NCBI GenBank assembly: GCA_036583965.1
Contig: JAZBQD010000014.1
Coordinates: 43,829,490 to 43,893,489, forward strand
DNA length: 64,000 nucleotides
Reading direction: 5' to 3'
Origin: Prunella strophiata
Taxonomy: Eukaryota; Chordata; Aves; Passeriformes; Prunellidae
Position numbers and translations under genes: made by a program. Below the pieces are notes generated by a model. It made no database searches. It was not told where the DNA came from and worked only from the letters and a program-made list of their open reading frames with translations. Shown here piece after piece: positions 23,101-36,406 of this stretch (the first letter of the stretch is position 1; each line of letters opens with the position of its first letter).

Positions 23101-26100
23101 TATTAGTGTGACCTTTTTATCCCTTTCCTTTCTCCTTTTCAAAAAAGTGCTCCGGTATCTTTGCACCATCACCGCGTGCTGCACATTTCATTGCTAAGCA
23201 ACAATCAGCAGTGCGCAGCCTGGGCACCACACGTGAACTTTTGCTTTCATCTCCAAAGCAGAAAAACTTTCACTCTGTATTGCTGAAGCTCATCCTGGAA
23301 GGATGTGCTCCTGAGCTGGGGGTGTGTGGGGAGCCAGCACTAAAGAGTTGGTTGTGTGTGCACTCCAGCTCCGCAGTGGTGCTCTCACAGGGAAAGTCTT
23401 CCTTAATTAGACAGGAACACACACTCCCACCCATGCTTCAGTTTTGGAAGGGATATGAAGGACTAGAGTCACATCCAAAGAACCAAGATAACCCAGATTT
23501 GAGGGATGGGAACTGTCATAGAAAGAATAATTATTAAAACCAAGGAAGAGAGGAAAGTAAAGGCACTTCAATTTATTTCAATCTAAAGCCCTCCTAAAGG
23601 TGCCATCTTGGAGTTTGCATGAGACCCTCCTGTACTTCCAGCAGAAACTAACAGAGCTAAAACAGGAAAACAGGTTTGCCTTGGGGAAACCAAGGTGTAT
23701 TCAATAAGAAATGGACTGAGCAGGATCTTGAAATTATGGAAGGTAATTATGAGCTTTACAGTTGTTGGGGAGAATAGATGGTTTTTAGTGCATGAATATA
23801 AATCTCCTCAGAGACAACTTACTCCTAGACACAAAACACTCAAAAGAGGGTAAGGAGTAGCATTTTCATGGCACATACTTGTTCTCCTTGAAGAATCTAC
23901 TGAAAAATCCCCTGAACTACAGATTGCTCAGTGTCTTGAACTTTCCTAGCTTTAGTCCTGGAAAGTCCAGAGTATTTCCTCTGATCTAGATTCTGAATCT
24001 TCAAATTCATTGTATCACAGAGAGGACACAGAGAAGGAAATCAAACTGACTTGCCAAAGAGATTGTCACAGCCTCGGGCTCTGACATCTGATTTTGGTCC
24101 AGAGACTCCAACAAAAATGAAGGTGAGTGCTGCATCAGAGGCAATGAGGGCAGATCAAAGTAAAGCAAACCTAATATAAATATCTCTTACCACACTGGTG
24201 ACTTTTTACAATGTTATGCATATGTTATGCAGTGACATGGTATTAAAAATATTGTCCAAGTAAAAGGTAGCCAGAAGTTGATAGCAGCTAATAGGGATGG
24301 GAGAGTTGCTGTAAGCAGTAGTTATCTTACATGAGGTCACTCACCATTACACTTAGCTAGAGTGCTTGAACATATCCATAAATCTTACCCAAAGTTCAGA
24401 TCCTGGTCTCGCAGTGGATGCTTATGAGTCTCAGTGGGAACTGGTGTAAGATCCTTTGTATGGGACTACAGGGAAAAATTCACCTTCTTGCCCAATATAA
24501 AGCAAGTGGGAGAAATTCCAGTACCTGCAGGACAGATTCCTGATAATGAAGGGTGTCTGATATATTGCTTGTTGTAATGGATGGCTCCAAGCAAAGTGTA
24601 CTTAGGCTGCTTTTAAGTATCTGCTTTAATTGCTTCATCTTGCACTCAGCTTGTGGCATATGTGGCATCCCCCTGATTGTACAAAACTAGGAGCAGATAA
24701 CTGCAAACCACAGGCCATTATCTATAGCTTTTCTTCATTTTGAGGGCAGATGGGGAACTTTTGAATCCATTCCTTCTCTTCTGGCCATGACATGTCCTCG
24801 GAGAGCAGGTGTTTGCACTGTCTCAGCTAGAATTTAAGGGCATGCTAATGGTTCTTAGTACACCCACGTGACGTGTTCTAAAAACCTGCCCTTCTGAAGG
24901 CAATGCCCCTTAACACAGGTGGAACTGGTGGATACTCTAGCTAACAGAAAAGGCTGCACAGCAACTGTTTGGCTCCTGTCCTTTCCTTAAAAAAAGGAAT
25001 GCTTTAGTATTTGGCTCATTCTTTAAAATATGAATTCCCTTCTACAGTTGGTGTGCCAGTACTTTAGATCTGTTCATAAATATCCCAGAAAGCATGGCTT
25101 TTGAGTGGCATGATGCTGGATCTACAAGAGCCTATTAGCAGAGTGATGGTGTTGTTTCTGTTCCTAGTAACAATTTGGGTTAATGCTTTGTGAGAAAGAA
25201 GGAATATAAATGATAAAATCCTATTTTCTTACTTCAAACAGGCAGCTGTCACAGCAGTTTCAAAGTCACCACCACAGTCATATCTGGCCAAATAACACTG
25301 TTGGGTTCTTCCCTGTTCAGTTTTTAGATGTAAAGAAAGATTGCTCTCACTAAAATCAGGGCACAGGCATAATCTGAGTTACCTGTTACCTTTGGTGCAA
25401 GTGGCACACACCAATAATCATTCTTTTATCATGAACAACTAGTTGTGCTTTGCAAGCCCCCCTCCTAACAGGCTTTGGCACAGCACACACAGGAGGCCAC
25501 CTAACTCCCAGAGCTCCAGCTGGGGGGAGACCCTGGCACAGGGTCTGATATGCTGGCATGGGCCTGAGGCCACGGTGGCTCACTCAGAGAATAATGATTT
25601 TATTAGAAGCAACCCAGGACATAAATATCTGTTTGCCCATGGCTGTGTGGGCATTGCAGGATCTCAGTTTAACATACTGTGAATAAGAAGGTAGCTCGTT
25701 GACCTCTGAAGCCAAAATAAAGTTCGTCTATCAGGATGTGTCTGACAGATACATTCACCTTTCCCAGTCCTGTCCAGGAAGTGTGAGCCATAACCCCCTG
25801 CTCTAAATGTGCATCTGTGCTTTGTGATTTCTGTATAAGATGAGAACCAAGGGCAGAGAGAGTAAGGATGCCACAACTTTTCATGGGTTGAACACGCAGC
25901 TGAAAAAATGTGTACTGCCTCCAGAACTGGCAGCAAACGAAAAGCTTTAAAAACAATATTACAGGCTATTTTTTTCCCCAGGGTCTGAAAAAATTGAGGT
26001 TGGAAGATCTCTGAACTAAAATTGTCTGATAGCATTCTTTGTCAAGCTTTTCTCTATACATCTGTTTTTTTGCATTTTTTACTTAGACTTCTCAAACAAG

Positions 26101-29100
26101 AAAGCTATTAGAGCCTTGACTTCTTTGTTTATATAGAAATACTCACTGACCCTTGACTGCAGAGGTGCTCTTGCACTGCTGTAGTAAATGCCAGGCACAT
26201 CTAACATATGTGCAATCCAGGAATGCTCTGGCTCCTTGCCAACAGTCTACTTCATGCCTGGTTTCTAATACTGCTATGGCTAAAACAGTTGGGGAATTAG
26301 ATATATTGTGAGCTGTTTTTCTCTTTAGTGGGCATATGTGTATCTGAAATGCTACTTGTCTCTACATTTTAATTGTTTCAAATAAGTGAGAGTAATATGT
26401 TTACTTAGCTCTTTTTTATTTTTATTTGTCTTTCTAAAGCTTTTTAGTACTATTCTGTTCTCCCCTAGAAATTAGCAGGAAATCTTTCTCAAGATATGGC
26501 AAAGAACGTCTGGGAGCTCCTGTCTCCAGTGAAGCTGGTGGGAATTCTGCCATTGTCTTTCATGGAGACAGATTTCTCCATGGGACTTTTCTGCCCTGTT
26601 TGATAAGCTTTTCAAATCACTGTAGCTTAATACTTCTTTCTGGCTGTGTGAAATGGTGTACCACTTAGGGTGAGCTGATCTAAATGGTTGGTGTCTCTCC
26701 ATCCCCACTTCCTGGTTTCAGGGTGTGCTCTCCTATGAATTCCCAAAGAAATAGAACAGAAAAGAGACAATACCCCCTGCTCTCCAGGTTTCTGTCAGTT
26801 TAGTGAGCTGAATGGTCTCATAGAGGCATCTAAAAAGTGCAAGACACAAAATCAGGAGTTGGAGAGTAAGTGGGGTATTAGGGACGCTCCCTGAGAGGCA
26901 CCTAGCTATTATGGCAGCTCCATTGACGCACTGAAGCAGCACCCTTCAATATGTACAAATAAAGGCATTTTCACTGCTCTTAACTCATGTATTTCTGTAA
27001 GGAGTATCTGGATGTCCTTAGCTATGTGTCCTTTTTCAACTGTGTGCTTGAGACCTGAGGTCTGTGCTCTGGGTGCTTCGCTCCTCTCAGATCTCTTCTG
27101 ACCCACCACCCTAAATGTGGGGGGCAGCTCCTGAGCTGATGTGAGTGCTGCCCCTTCTCAGCACTCAAGAGTTCTCATCCTGTCTCTCATGTGTGTGGCA
27201 GAGCTGTGCACTGCCAGAAATGCATGGTGTGTAAACTACATATGGGTCTAGAAGCACAGGCAGGTGGCCTGTGCATTCAGTACCATCAGGATACACCTGG
27301 GACTTCAAGAAGAGCTAGATGCTGGATCTGGGTGAATTTCACCCCTTTTAGTGTCTGTATGCACCTCACATTCCTTCTCCTACCTTGTATCTGGGCTTAT
27401 ACATACAAGGGTCTTTGATTCTAAGGAAGAAATCTGGATTGATTCTCAAGGGTTTATTTATTGAAAATTTTAGAAGTACCTCCTTCATTTTTTGACTGTT
27501 TTACAAATGCTGAATACATTTTCAACCTGGTTGTGAATTTTCTGATATGTTGACATTTTCAGTCTTTTCCTTTGAGATGAAGAAGGGTTGTTGGTTTTCA
27601 CCAGCATCTAGAGATCTGTAGTTTCTTTACCCTACCCCATCTGTAGCTATTGATCTACAAAAGTACAGATTAAATACTGTTCAATCAGCACATATAAAAA
27701 TACCTTCCCCCCTAGAATTTGTAACTGTCATAATGACCTCAGCCTTGGACCTCTCTTGAAGTTTAATGGCCAGTTGGGTTTAATGGCCCAAAGTTCCACC
27801 TCAGGCTATTAACACTGTCAGCAGTCGTTAATTCTCACAAAATGCCCAGGGTCTTTATTGCTGTTGCTTAAGTGATGCTCAAATGACTGTGAATATTTAC
27901 ACCCCTGCTGTGGGTGTAAGAAATAGGCCCAGTGCACAGTATTTCAGATTTCTCACTGCTGAGAGAGGTCTGAGTACCTGCTAATAATCTCTTGCACATC
28001 TGAGGGTAATAAAGTAATTGTCAACTGGCCATCAACAGTAGTAATCTAAAATTGTGGTTGCTTGTATAGATGTGTACTCTTGCTTTAAAAAAAAGATGAA
28101 TGTACAGGACAGACTCCTTGCCCTGAACAGTTTACATGCTGAAGTCTGTGTAAAAATATCCTCACCCTTGTTCAGAATCCTTTCAAGGGGTTACAGGTAT
28201 GTGACTGTTTATACAGATACTTCTAAATAAGTCAATGATGCTTGCAAATTTTTTTTTCGTCATATCACCTTATGTTTAAAGCTTTTTCTGAGATGAGATG
28301 CAGGACTGAGCTGATCAAGCTCCTCACCACAGCATACACTCTTCTCAGAAGAAATCATAGCACTGCTTGACAGGTTAAGCAGTCAATTTTTGAAGAGAAT
28401 ATGTTGATTTATTAATAGATATTATTATTTATGATGAAACACAGGACTGGAACCAACCTTGTGGGACATGAGTGGAGTTTTTGTTCTCTTGAATAGTGAT
28501 GTTAGATCACTGTTAATAAATGGAACTGATTTCAGCTTGAAGAGACTCAGAGGTTTTCATTCAAACAACCTTCTCAGTGACTGTTTCAGATACTCACTGC
28601 TTTGGGGACTGGATGCTTTCTGAAAATGCCCAGTAAAAATGTATTCATAGCCAGTTTGGGTCTATTTGTACTTGTGCCAGCATTGGCTTTTAGACTAAAG
28701 AGCTTTTCCTTTCCCTGGTGCTTATATATTGGATGTGCTTACAGAGAGACATGATATCCTCTGTCAGCTTGTATTTTCCCAGCATTAAAAGACACACTTT
28801 TGGCTTTCTGTTCCCCTGATTATGATCTGCACTTGCTCCTGGCTGACATCTCCAAAACAGTACACAACAGGCTGGGGAGCTCTTTCCAATGCTCTGGCTA
28901 GGGAAGCTACAAAACCAGGTGAAGGGAGAGGGCAGTAACAGAGGCAACAAAGCTACCTGAACACAAAGATGGAAGAAGTAAGGCTTATTGATGCATGACA
29001 TGAAACAGGATATCAGAGGCATAACGTGATAGAATGCTAATTGCAACTGGAGTGCAAGTACTAGAGGGTGCACACCGTGAAAGGAATGCAGAAGGAATTG

Positions 29101-30484
29101 TAAAGATAATGTGGTAGCATTAGATATTAAGAATATGGCTGGCAATAAAGAAATGTTAATTAATAGTATGGATAAGACAGGATCAGCTTATGTCAAAATG
29201 TGTTGGGAATGGGTTCTGTTGTAGGAAAGGGAATGGGTTCTACAATGAGTGTTGAACTTGGGGTTACTTTAGCATCATGAGAGAAATAAAGTTACCTGGC
29301 AATTGTATCATTATGGGAGAGCTTAAATTCCACATTTATAGACTGGAGAACAGATGTTACATCCACAGAAGGATCTAGCAATTTTTCAGTGTGGAGACTA
29401 GAAACCTCCTATTTGAAGAAACTAGTGGAACTGCTAAGAGTTTATAGTATTTTAAGGTGGTGATGGGCAAGTTGCAAAGTTATTATACAGAAAGTAATAG
29501 AGAAATTAATGCACTATCAGGTGATGACAGTGCTGATCCAATTCCAATTTAAATGAAATAGCAGTATTTACAAAGACAAGTTGGTAGTTGCATTGTTAGG
29601 CTGTAAAGGGGAGGAATATATCATAGCGATTCAGTCTGAACAGCAAAGACTCTGAATAGGGGTAGAGTGCTGGTCTGAAATTTGTATTCTCAGTAGTAGA
29701 ACTCCAGACTTCTGTAGAAAAATAATTCTACTAAACAGTTGAAATTTGTCAAAAGTAGTTTGAGATCAGAGTCAGAAGAAATTAGCTCAGAAAAAGAAAC
29801 CAGAACTTGGAGGATTGAAAGTGAAAGACCGGAACGTGAACTGTGGACTGCAAGGATAATTTAAACCTTGAGAAATCAGAAGTAAGAGTTAAAGATTCTC
29901 CAGTCGTAATAAATAAAGAGCTAGGAAAAAAAAAGTAAGGGACACTATCTAAGGCTAGTGTAGGGATGGTCCCCAAACAAAGAATACTTTACCTCTGAAG
30001 ACAAGCAGGTGGAACAGAAATGTGACAGCGGGACTGTTTATGGGAAACAGGATAACAGAACATGGAAATGGCTCCACACATGTTGGCTCAGAACTCCCCA
30101 GGTTGATATGCCCATCTGAGTGGAGTCCAGCAAGGGTCAGTGACAAAAACATGCTAAAAGCAAACTTAGCAGCCACAGATCAACTATTCTGATGTGCAAT
30201 ATTTTAGGGAAAATGCAATCCATAGGGAGTATGAATAGACAATTTCCTAAAATGCAATATCAGCTTACTAAAGGGGAACAAGTTTTAGGCTTCTTTAATG
30301 ACTGGTTGTTTGTTTTTTTTTTTTTCCCCAGGTAAAAATAGCAACAGAGTAGCTGTAGCCTACCTGTTTTTCAGTGAAATATTTCATATAGTGGTTAGGT
30401 ATTCCTTGACATGAGGATTAGTACAAAGAACACCTCAAAGGGCAGACAGTGATGGATTATGCTGAAAGAGAAACTAGCACTCTA
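20191..30484. other. Unannotated non-coding stretch (10 kb)
   Basis: No gene, RNA gene or recognised transposable element. G+C-richer patches occur at about 21840-22170, 23200-23400, 25440-25600 and 26990-27340. Each carries overlapping frames of 60-120 codons without family resemblance. A 13-base sequence (GGGAATGGGTTCT) is repeated 24 bases apart at 29205 and 29229. The 151-codon minus frame at 28690-29145 is hydrophobic and low in informative residues and is treated as chance. A 13-base T run lies at 30313-30325. Confidence 0.5.
29205..29249. repeat. Short imperfect direct repeat (24 bp period)
   Basis: GGGAATGGGTTCT occurs at 29205 and again at 29229, with the bases after it partly repeated (TGTTGTAGGAAA versus ACAATGAGTG). 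This is a small local duplication with no recognised function. Confidence 0.7.
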
Positions 30485-30600
30485 AAACAAGATTCCAAAA
30501 GATGTTCCTTAATTCCTTTTATTAGTGATCAAGAAGTCAATGTGCAATAATTAAATTTGTTGAAGATACAAAGCATATCAACAGGGCAAATTCAGTAGAA
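30485..30600 (+). mobile_element. Possible ancient CR1 reverse-transcriptase trace
   Basis: The stretch TTATTAGTGATCAAGAAGTC then AATTAAATTTGTTGAAGATA then CAAAG resembles the CR1 text encoding FINDLE..., then KFADDTK (typically TCATTAATGATCT... and AAATTTGCTGATGATACAAAG). The order and spacing are right, but the match covers only about 60 bases. No frame is open, and the catalytic-equivalent codons have decayed (GCTGATGAT to GTTGAAGAT). It may equally be a chance similarity. Boundaries are not defined. Confidence 0.35.
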
Positions 30601-30773
30601 ATCTGGTTAACTTGATGCCAGCAATTATAGACTGGAATTAAAAACCAAGGTGGTTCTTTAAAGATGGAATAACAAGAATGGTTGCTACCCACTGAGAATG
30701 GGTAGGAAAAAAGAAAAAAAAATAGATGGGTTTTTATTTTTCAGCAACAGGATGTCTCTGAGCCACTGGTGTG

Positions 30774-30847
30774 ACCAAAAAAAAAAAAAAACCAAAAAAA
30801 ACCAAACAACAAAAAACCAAAACAAAAACCAAAACCAAACAAACAAA
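30774..30847. repeat. A-rich (A)nCC low-complexity tract
   Basis: About 74 bases made only of A and C: runs of 3 to 17 A separated by C or CC. The complementary strand reads as T runs broken by G and GG. The guanine groups are only one or two long, so a stable G-quadruplex is not expected. Such tracts are common in passerine DNA. Confidence 0.9.
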
Positions 30848-31232
30848 TTCATACAGTAGGCAGTATCAGGTGAAGCATTTCCAGTTATTTGGAATGCACA
30901 TTTATGTTCACTAACATTCAAGAAAGAAAAATTCAAAGAAAGAAGTACAGAAAGGTGCTGCATCACAATATAACAGGAAAAGAACTCACCATACAGGAGT
31001 AAGGGGCTTTTGTGGGGTTTGGTTAGCCAAACAAAGGCAAAGTTAGAAGAGGTAAGACCACTGCCTATAAATGCATTGATGTGGTAAAAAAAGGACAAGG
31101 AAGCTGTTTAGCTGAAACTAAAATGTTTGCAACACCCAGACCTCCCAAAAATCCATGAATAAATTTCTGCTACACATTGAAAGAGGGTTACTATTCACCA
31201 GGGGAATTTGTGGTGCACAAAATCCTGTTTAG

Positions 31233-31246
31233 TTTTTTTTTTTTTT
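31233..31246. repeat. T(14) homopolymer
   Basis: An uninterrupted run of 14 thymines, with no retroposon body recognised beside it. Confidence 0.9.
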
Positions 31247-33030
31247 AATGGAGTTTGATAAATGTAAGGAGGTGACTATGTAGGTAGTCAGAAACATCAA
31301 AGGACTGAATATATGACCCAGGAATTTCCTCCCAGCTTATCCCCTAGATTTTCTAAATTTCTGTAATGAATAAATTCTGTACTTAGAATCTGCACCAGGT
31401 TATTTCACCTAGGGGAAAAAGTTATTAAAGGCTTTGTTTAGCTGAGCCTGGTTTTAGCCACAGTATATGCACACAGGACTAAAACTTGCTTGTGTTGTTC
31501 TGTGCATGATATTTCTCTGTGCAAGGTTGAAGTCAGAAGAATTACTCCATTAGAAACCACAGTTTCTAGCTGCACATCCCCTCATGTGCAGATGGAGTGC
31601 AGAGCACTGTTTCCTAGCAACTACTAAGGACCACTGGCTTTATAAAATCAATCTCTGCCAGGATATCACAGAAACCCCAATAAATGGGAAACATTTAGTA
31701 GTCAGAAAGCTTTCTACTTCCTCCACTTCCTGGTCTGCACAGAAGAGTCTTTTTAAGAAGTAGATAATATCAGCATTTCTTCATAAGTGGACTGAATTCA
31801 AATCCTTGTTCAGGTGACTTGTTTTTCAGCTCCCCTGGGGTACATGTCCTCATGTCCATGAATGGTTCCTCCTTAAAAGGCAGTTTCTGGGCTTTCTCAA
31901 AGACAAAATTACATGAAACTTCATTTGGGGAAAAAAAGAGAAGAAAATGAAATGCAGGTAAGGAAGGAATGAATAGCCATAGAAGAAACTCTAAAGAGCC
32001 CAGGGAAGATGAGGTGTGCTAACAGTCAGTCAAAGGCTGCAGATGCAGCTCTTCCCTTCTGTACACTAAATTAACTTTTGGTGTCACATTCATCTATAAA
32101 ATTCTAGTAATATCTGATTGACTGCAATGTCCAGTTAATTTGATTTTTTTTTCACAAGTAAGAATTTCTACTGATTTCTCTGTTTGTTTATCCTCCTCAT
32201 TTTTCAAGTTTCCAGCATCCTTGGATGCAGCCAACAGTGTAAACTGGAATGTTCTAGGTTGTTACTACATTGGAAAATCCCATTTCCCTTTTGTGCAAAG
32301 CACAGGAGAGATGGCTCTCTGTTCATCAACTTTCATTAGGGTTTTGTATCAGAAACACACCAGTGTTTTTTTCACTTTGCTAAGACCAGGGTTACAAAGC
32401 CCTAAGAAACTCCCAGTAATATGTAAGGGGAGAAAAACCCTCTTCTAGTGCATTTAAAAAGGAAACATTACTGAAGAGGTCATTAGATAAGCAATTAATA
32501 CTTTAATCTATAATTTGATTGTTATATGTTTTAACAGCCTGTTGTGCCAATCTCACTTCTAATTGGGGAACAGTACTGATAATTTAATTTCTAGCATAGA
32601 GTGGTGTCCACTGTGAAATCATAGCATCAATCTGAAAATGCTCTGTGTGTCATCTTTTTCCATGAACTCTAACAGAACAGGAGCAGTAGGTGAGTTAAAG
32701 ATTAGTTTCAGAAAAGGAGTACTCAGGATACTAAACTTTGTGACTGATGGTATCATTTGAGAAACCTGATGCTTAGACTGTGAGTTCTTTAAAGTCAAAA
32801 TTTGCTTATATACCACAGAAAAGAAGCCATGCACTTTTGTGATGTCATATAAATAGCATGCAGTCTTTCTGCTTCTGAGTTGGAAGTAAATTTAAGAAGG
32901 GCTGACATTCTGCGTTTCAACTTTTTTTCTTCTGTTGTTAGAAACATTTTAGAAGTTTCTTTTCACTGAACTATTTCTGCTTTGTTATTATTAGTACTAT
33001 ATTGTTGTAATCTCACAAGTTATTTCCTCT

Positions 33031-33060
33031 TTGTACTACTTGTACTGTACTTGTACTGTT
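33031..33060. repeat. Short TTGTACT(GTAC) tandem repeat
   Basis: Three consecutive units share the core TTGTACT (TTGTACTAC, TTGTACTGTAC, TTGTACTGTT). This is a small slippage-type repeat. Confidence 0.7.
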
Positions 33061-35572
33061 TACAACTTTGGCTGAATCACTCTATTCAGAGATGGGTTTG
33101 TGTTATACTACCATCTCAGATTATTCTTTGCCTTTTTTATTGCATTTTTTGAAGAAGAAGTGGTTATATCCCCATTGTTCAATCAACAAAGTATGCAATT
33201 ACACATTTTTGGTCTTCTGGTGTGTTTAGCAAATCTTTTCACTGTATGATTTACCACCTGTGGCTTTTCTTCCTCTCTTGAAAATGCTATTATCTTAAAT
33301 GGCCTATTTCTAATTGCAGTGGGTTTAATTGCTTGGATACACAAGGGTCTGTGTTGGCTACTGCTGTTTTCTGGACATGTTGAGAAAAAATGGGTGTCTG
33401 TGTACAGATGTTTCCAGAAGGGGAAAGAATTTTAATGCATGTTTCCCCTTAATAGGAATGGATGTCAGCAGGTTTACAACAACATTCCTTGGAATTATTG
33501 CCCTCCTGAGAAGAATTTCTATTCCAGACCATCTCTGTTGGAGATCTCTATAAAGATGCTGCCCTGGCCATATTTCTTGTGCTTGGTACTCTCTTTGAAA
33601 TGTATGGTGGCACTGGAAAACTCTCTCTTGAGCCACGAGTGCTGCTGCTGTTTTCAGGGATGTGTTTCACAGTGGCAGATGTGGTAGTATTTATTTTAAG
33701 AAGTGAGATGAAAAAATCATTCAAAAGGGAGAAGGTTTGTTAGCAGAAAGCACCTGGACACATCTAAAATCGAACAGTGCATCTATATATTCTAATTTTT
33801 TTCCAGAAATCTATGGTGTCATCTTTATTTGTAGAGTTATGTTGCTAATTTGCAAACATTTGGAGAACTGTCAAATGTTTTTGTGAATATTTATGAGTCC
33901 TCAGTGTTTCACTGCTTTTAGCACAGGTGGTCATTTGCCCAAAAATTCCTCTAGGAAATGTACTATTTACTGTTCACCATTCATCTTTCTATTGCTTAAA
34001 AGGTTTGTCATCCAGTTAGGGAACAAAATAAGTGGGCTGTGAGGCAGGATGTAGGGTAACCCTTACAGTGGACAGCTGAAATAAACTAGCTTCAAACAAG
34101 TCATGTGCAGAAAATTATTTATTTAAACAACTAAGCAAATATTTATCAACTGTAAGGCCTCCAGGGTACACATTATCTTTTTATTTTTCTATTTATTCAC
34201 CATCTACTACAAAAGAATTGCAAGCCTTGTAAAGGTCTTTAGACATTAATATAATAAAAATATACAATAACAAAGATAACAAATGCTATTTAAAAAATCT
34301 ATATTGGATAGTTGACAATTCAGAAATAAAGCTAGATTAAAAACAAATTTCCTGCAAGCAGGCTTACTTCAAAATAAAAGTATTGCCAAATCCTTCTTGC
34401 TTTACTCACATGAGTCCTCAAGCTGAAGAAAAGCTTCTAAGGCAGATTATAAGATTTCGCTCCATAGACTGGGAATTTATATTTTAACAAATCAGAATGA
34501 AGTTTTCAGAACTGTGAGCTGTGTGAAATTGGCTCCAGGAAGTATTTTTAATGATCAAGAAAAAGAGAAAATATTTCAGAACACAGACTAAAACCTTTGA
34601 AATTTATTTTGGTGTACTATTTTAATTCTAAGTTTTGACTTTTCATCCAGCCATTAACATTCAATGACTACAAAGAGAAGCAGAAAACTACCTAAAAATA
34701 TTTTTTTTCTGGATAAACCTAACACAGGGGAGCCTAGTGCATAAATTGTGCTTGCATTGTAACTACTCACACACCCTATGATGACAATCAGAGATTAGGT
34801 ATCCCTGTATGTTACATCCTGTTGTTTCAAATGTTAATACTTAGCAATATTTACTGAATTAGCTACCTCCTGCAGATTATGAATTGTCATAGCTCTTTTA
34901 GATTTATCCACATGTCTTTGCAGCAAGCTAAAAAAAATATTTTTATTTTTCATTTTGCTGTTAAAATTCCAAGCTCTTGTTACCTCAGGTTGATTTAAAA
35001 CTGTGGAGAAATTTTGTAATCACACATGGCAAGAGTGATCAATCAGGCTTTTATTAATCTTCTAGAGTGCCAGATCCCCCAGACAAAGACACAAATAAAA
35101 ATCACTTAAAAGATAACTAACTTCAACCTTTGCCTTGGCAATCCCCCACTCTTCCAAAGGAACCTATGGCATGCAAACCTTGTCCTAACTCCATTCAGAG
35201 GAGCTAACATTCAGAGATCTTTGCTTCCCTTCTTCCAGATGTTTGACTGGATGACAGATAGTAGCTTTGGTAAGGTCAAGATCTTGAAGCCTCCTGGGTC
35301 TGGTAGATGTCTGGTTTTTAGGCTTTCCCCACTCCATCCAATTGTGAGGTGATATCCCAAGGGATTTCATTAAGACAGTTTTTGTAAATGAGCTGGGTTT
35401 GTCTAGATGTCTAGAACAAACTGAATCGGTCTCCAGACTCCCAGGGTCTCCTGGCTAGTTCTCCAGGGACTTCAAAGAGGAATTCACATGCCCAGGGCAC
35501 AAACAAACCCTTCTCATGCCTTTCCCCAGAACCTGCTCTTTGCTCATTTGACCTCTTACAGTGTACTTTGAG

Positions 35573-35901
35573 ATCACAGAATCACTAAGGCTGGAGAAGA
35601 CCTCCAAGATCATGAAGTTCAACCTTTGACCACCATGCCCACTCAACTGCACTGTAAAGTGCCACATCTACTCACTAGAGTCAAAAACTCAAAGTTTTTG
35701 AGCACTTTCAAGAATGGTGACTCCACCACTTCACTAGGCAGCCTGTTCCACTTAATTCTTAACCACTATTTCACTGCAGAAATTTTTCCTAATATCCAAA
35801 CTGAGTCTCCCTTGGTGCAACTTGAGGTCATTGCCTCTTGTCCTATTGCTTGTTATCTAAGAAGAGACTGAGTCCCACCTTATCACAGCATCCTTTCAGG
35901 T
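35573..35901 (-). mobile_element. CR1 retroposon, 3' part of a split copy
   Basis: The left edge ATCACAGAATCACTAAGGCT is the reverse complement of a CR1 3' end. The sequence follows the reverse-complemented CR1 3' UTR through AAGACCTCCAAGATCATGAA, TGGTGACTCCACCACTTCAC, AATATCCAAACTGAGTCTCC, CATTGCCTCTTGTCCTATTG and AAGAGACTGAGTCCCACCTT, ending at ATCCTTTCAGGT. At exactly that point the CR1 match stops, and it resumes at 36407 after a 505 bp insertion (next entry). Plus-strand frames here (for example 35626-35871) are antisense to the repeat and not genes. Confidence 0.9.
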
Positions 35902-36406
35902 AACATGGTAGTATAACTGTCCGTGTCCTCACAGACATACAGACATAAGATTTGTGAGTTTGTTAGGCCTGTAACTGTGCTACTGTTATGTTTATAGTAA
36001 ATTCAGTAGAAACTTTAGTTAAATTTAAATTATGCTGTTGATTAAATGTTTAGTTTTAGTGCTGTTAAACCCTGTCAAGTCCAAGGATAAGTTTGGCAAA
36101 AAGGTTCACTCTGAATCTTGTGACATAACAGGAGGGTCTCCCTTATTCCTTTTTATCCTTACTCTTTTCACATCGTTATCCTTTCCCATCTCTAGCCTCC
36201 ATTTATATAAATTTTGATTGATTTTAATTTTAGATTGATTGTTGTTAGATTTTGGTCCAATATTTCTCTGTAGCTTTGACCATCTAGTAATCAGAAGAGT
36301 GAACCTTGCCAAGAAACCTCGTCACGCTTTCACTTTTACGTTAAGCCTGTTTTTTGCCAATACTTTTGCTGGTGATTCTTTGAGCAACCTAAAAACTCAT
36401 TCATGA
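35902..36406. mobile_element. Unidentified 505 bp insertion inside CR1
   Basis: The block interrupts a CR1 copy. CAGGT occurs on both sides (35897-35901 and 36407-36411), and joining the flanks restores continuous CR1 text. The CR1 at 38748-39412 in this same window runs across the equivalent point without a gap (CTCCTTTCAGGGAGTTGTAG). CAGGT is therefore best read as a 5 bp target-site duplication. The insert begins AACATGGTAG and ends CATTCATGA, without TG...CA ends at that boundary. It includes a TATA-like ATTTATATAAAT near 36201-36212 and a 12 bp perfect inverted repeat (36101-36112 and 36296-36307). I do not recognise the family. A 5 bp duplication would suit an ERVL-type LTR or another integrase-mobilised element, but the ends argue against a simple solo LTR. 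No coding capacity is seen. Confidence 0.7.

Larger units (their letters stand above)
30601..35572. other. Unannotated non-coding stretch with low-complexity tracts
   Basis: Contains an A/C-rich tract (30774-30847), a 14-base T run (31233-31246) and a short TTGTACT-based repeat (33031-33060). Nothing gene-like is seen. The region 34100-34400 is very AT-rich. The minus-strand 137-codon frame at 30685-31098 crosses the A/C tract, which reads as an F/W/V-rich string on that strand, and is an artefact of low complexity. Confidence 0.55.

Noticed and set aside
28690..29145. 151-codon open frame on the minus strand, the longest in the window
   Set aside because: No domain, motif or splice context is recognisable. 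The hydrophobic, cysteine-scattered composition looks like random translation, and the length is not exceptional for 64 kb of six-frame vertebrate DNA.
30685..30705. 7 bp perfect hairpin CTACCCA / TGGGTAG with a 7-base loop
   Set aside because: A stem this short is expected by chance many times in 64 kb. No T run or other context suggests a function.
30774..30847. Possible G-quadruplex or telomere-like tract on the minus strand
   Set aside because: Guanines occur only singly or in pairs between T runs, with no GGG groups. It is simple A/C low complexity.
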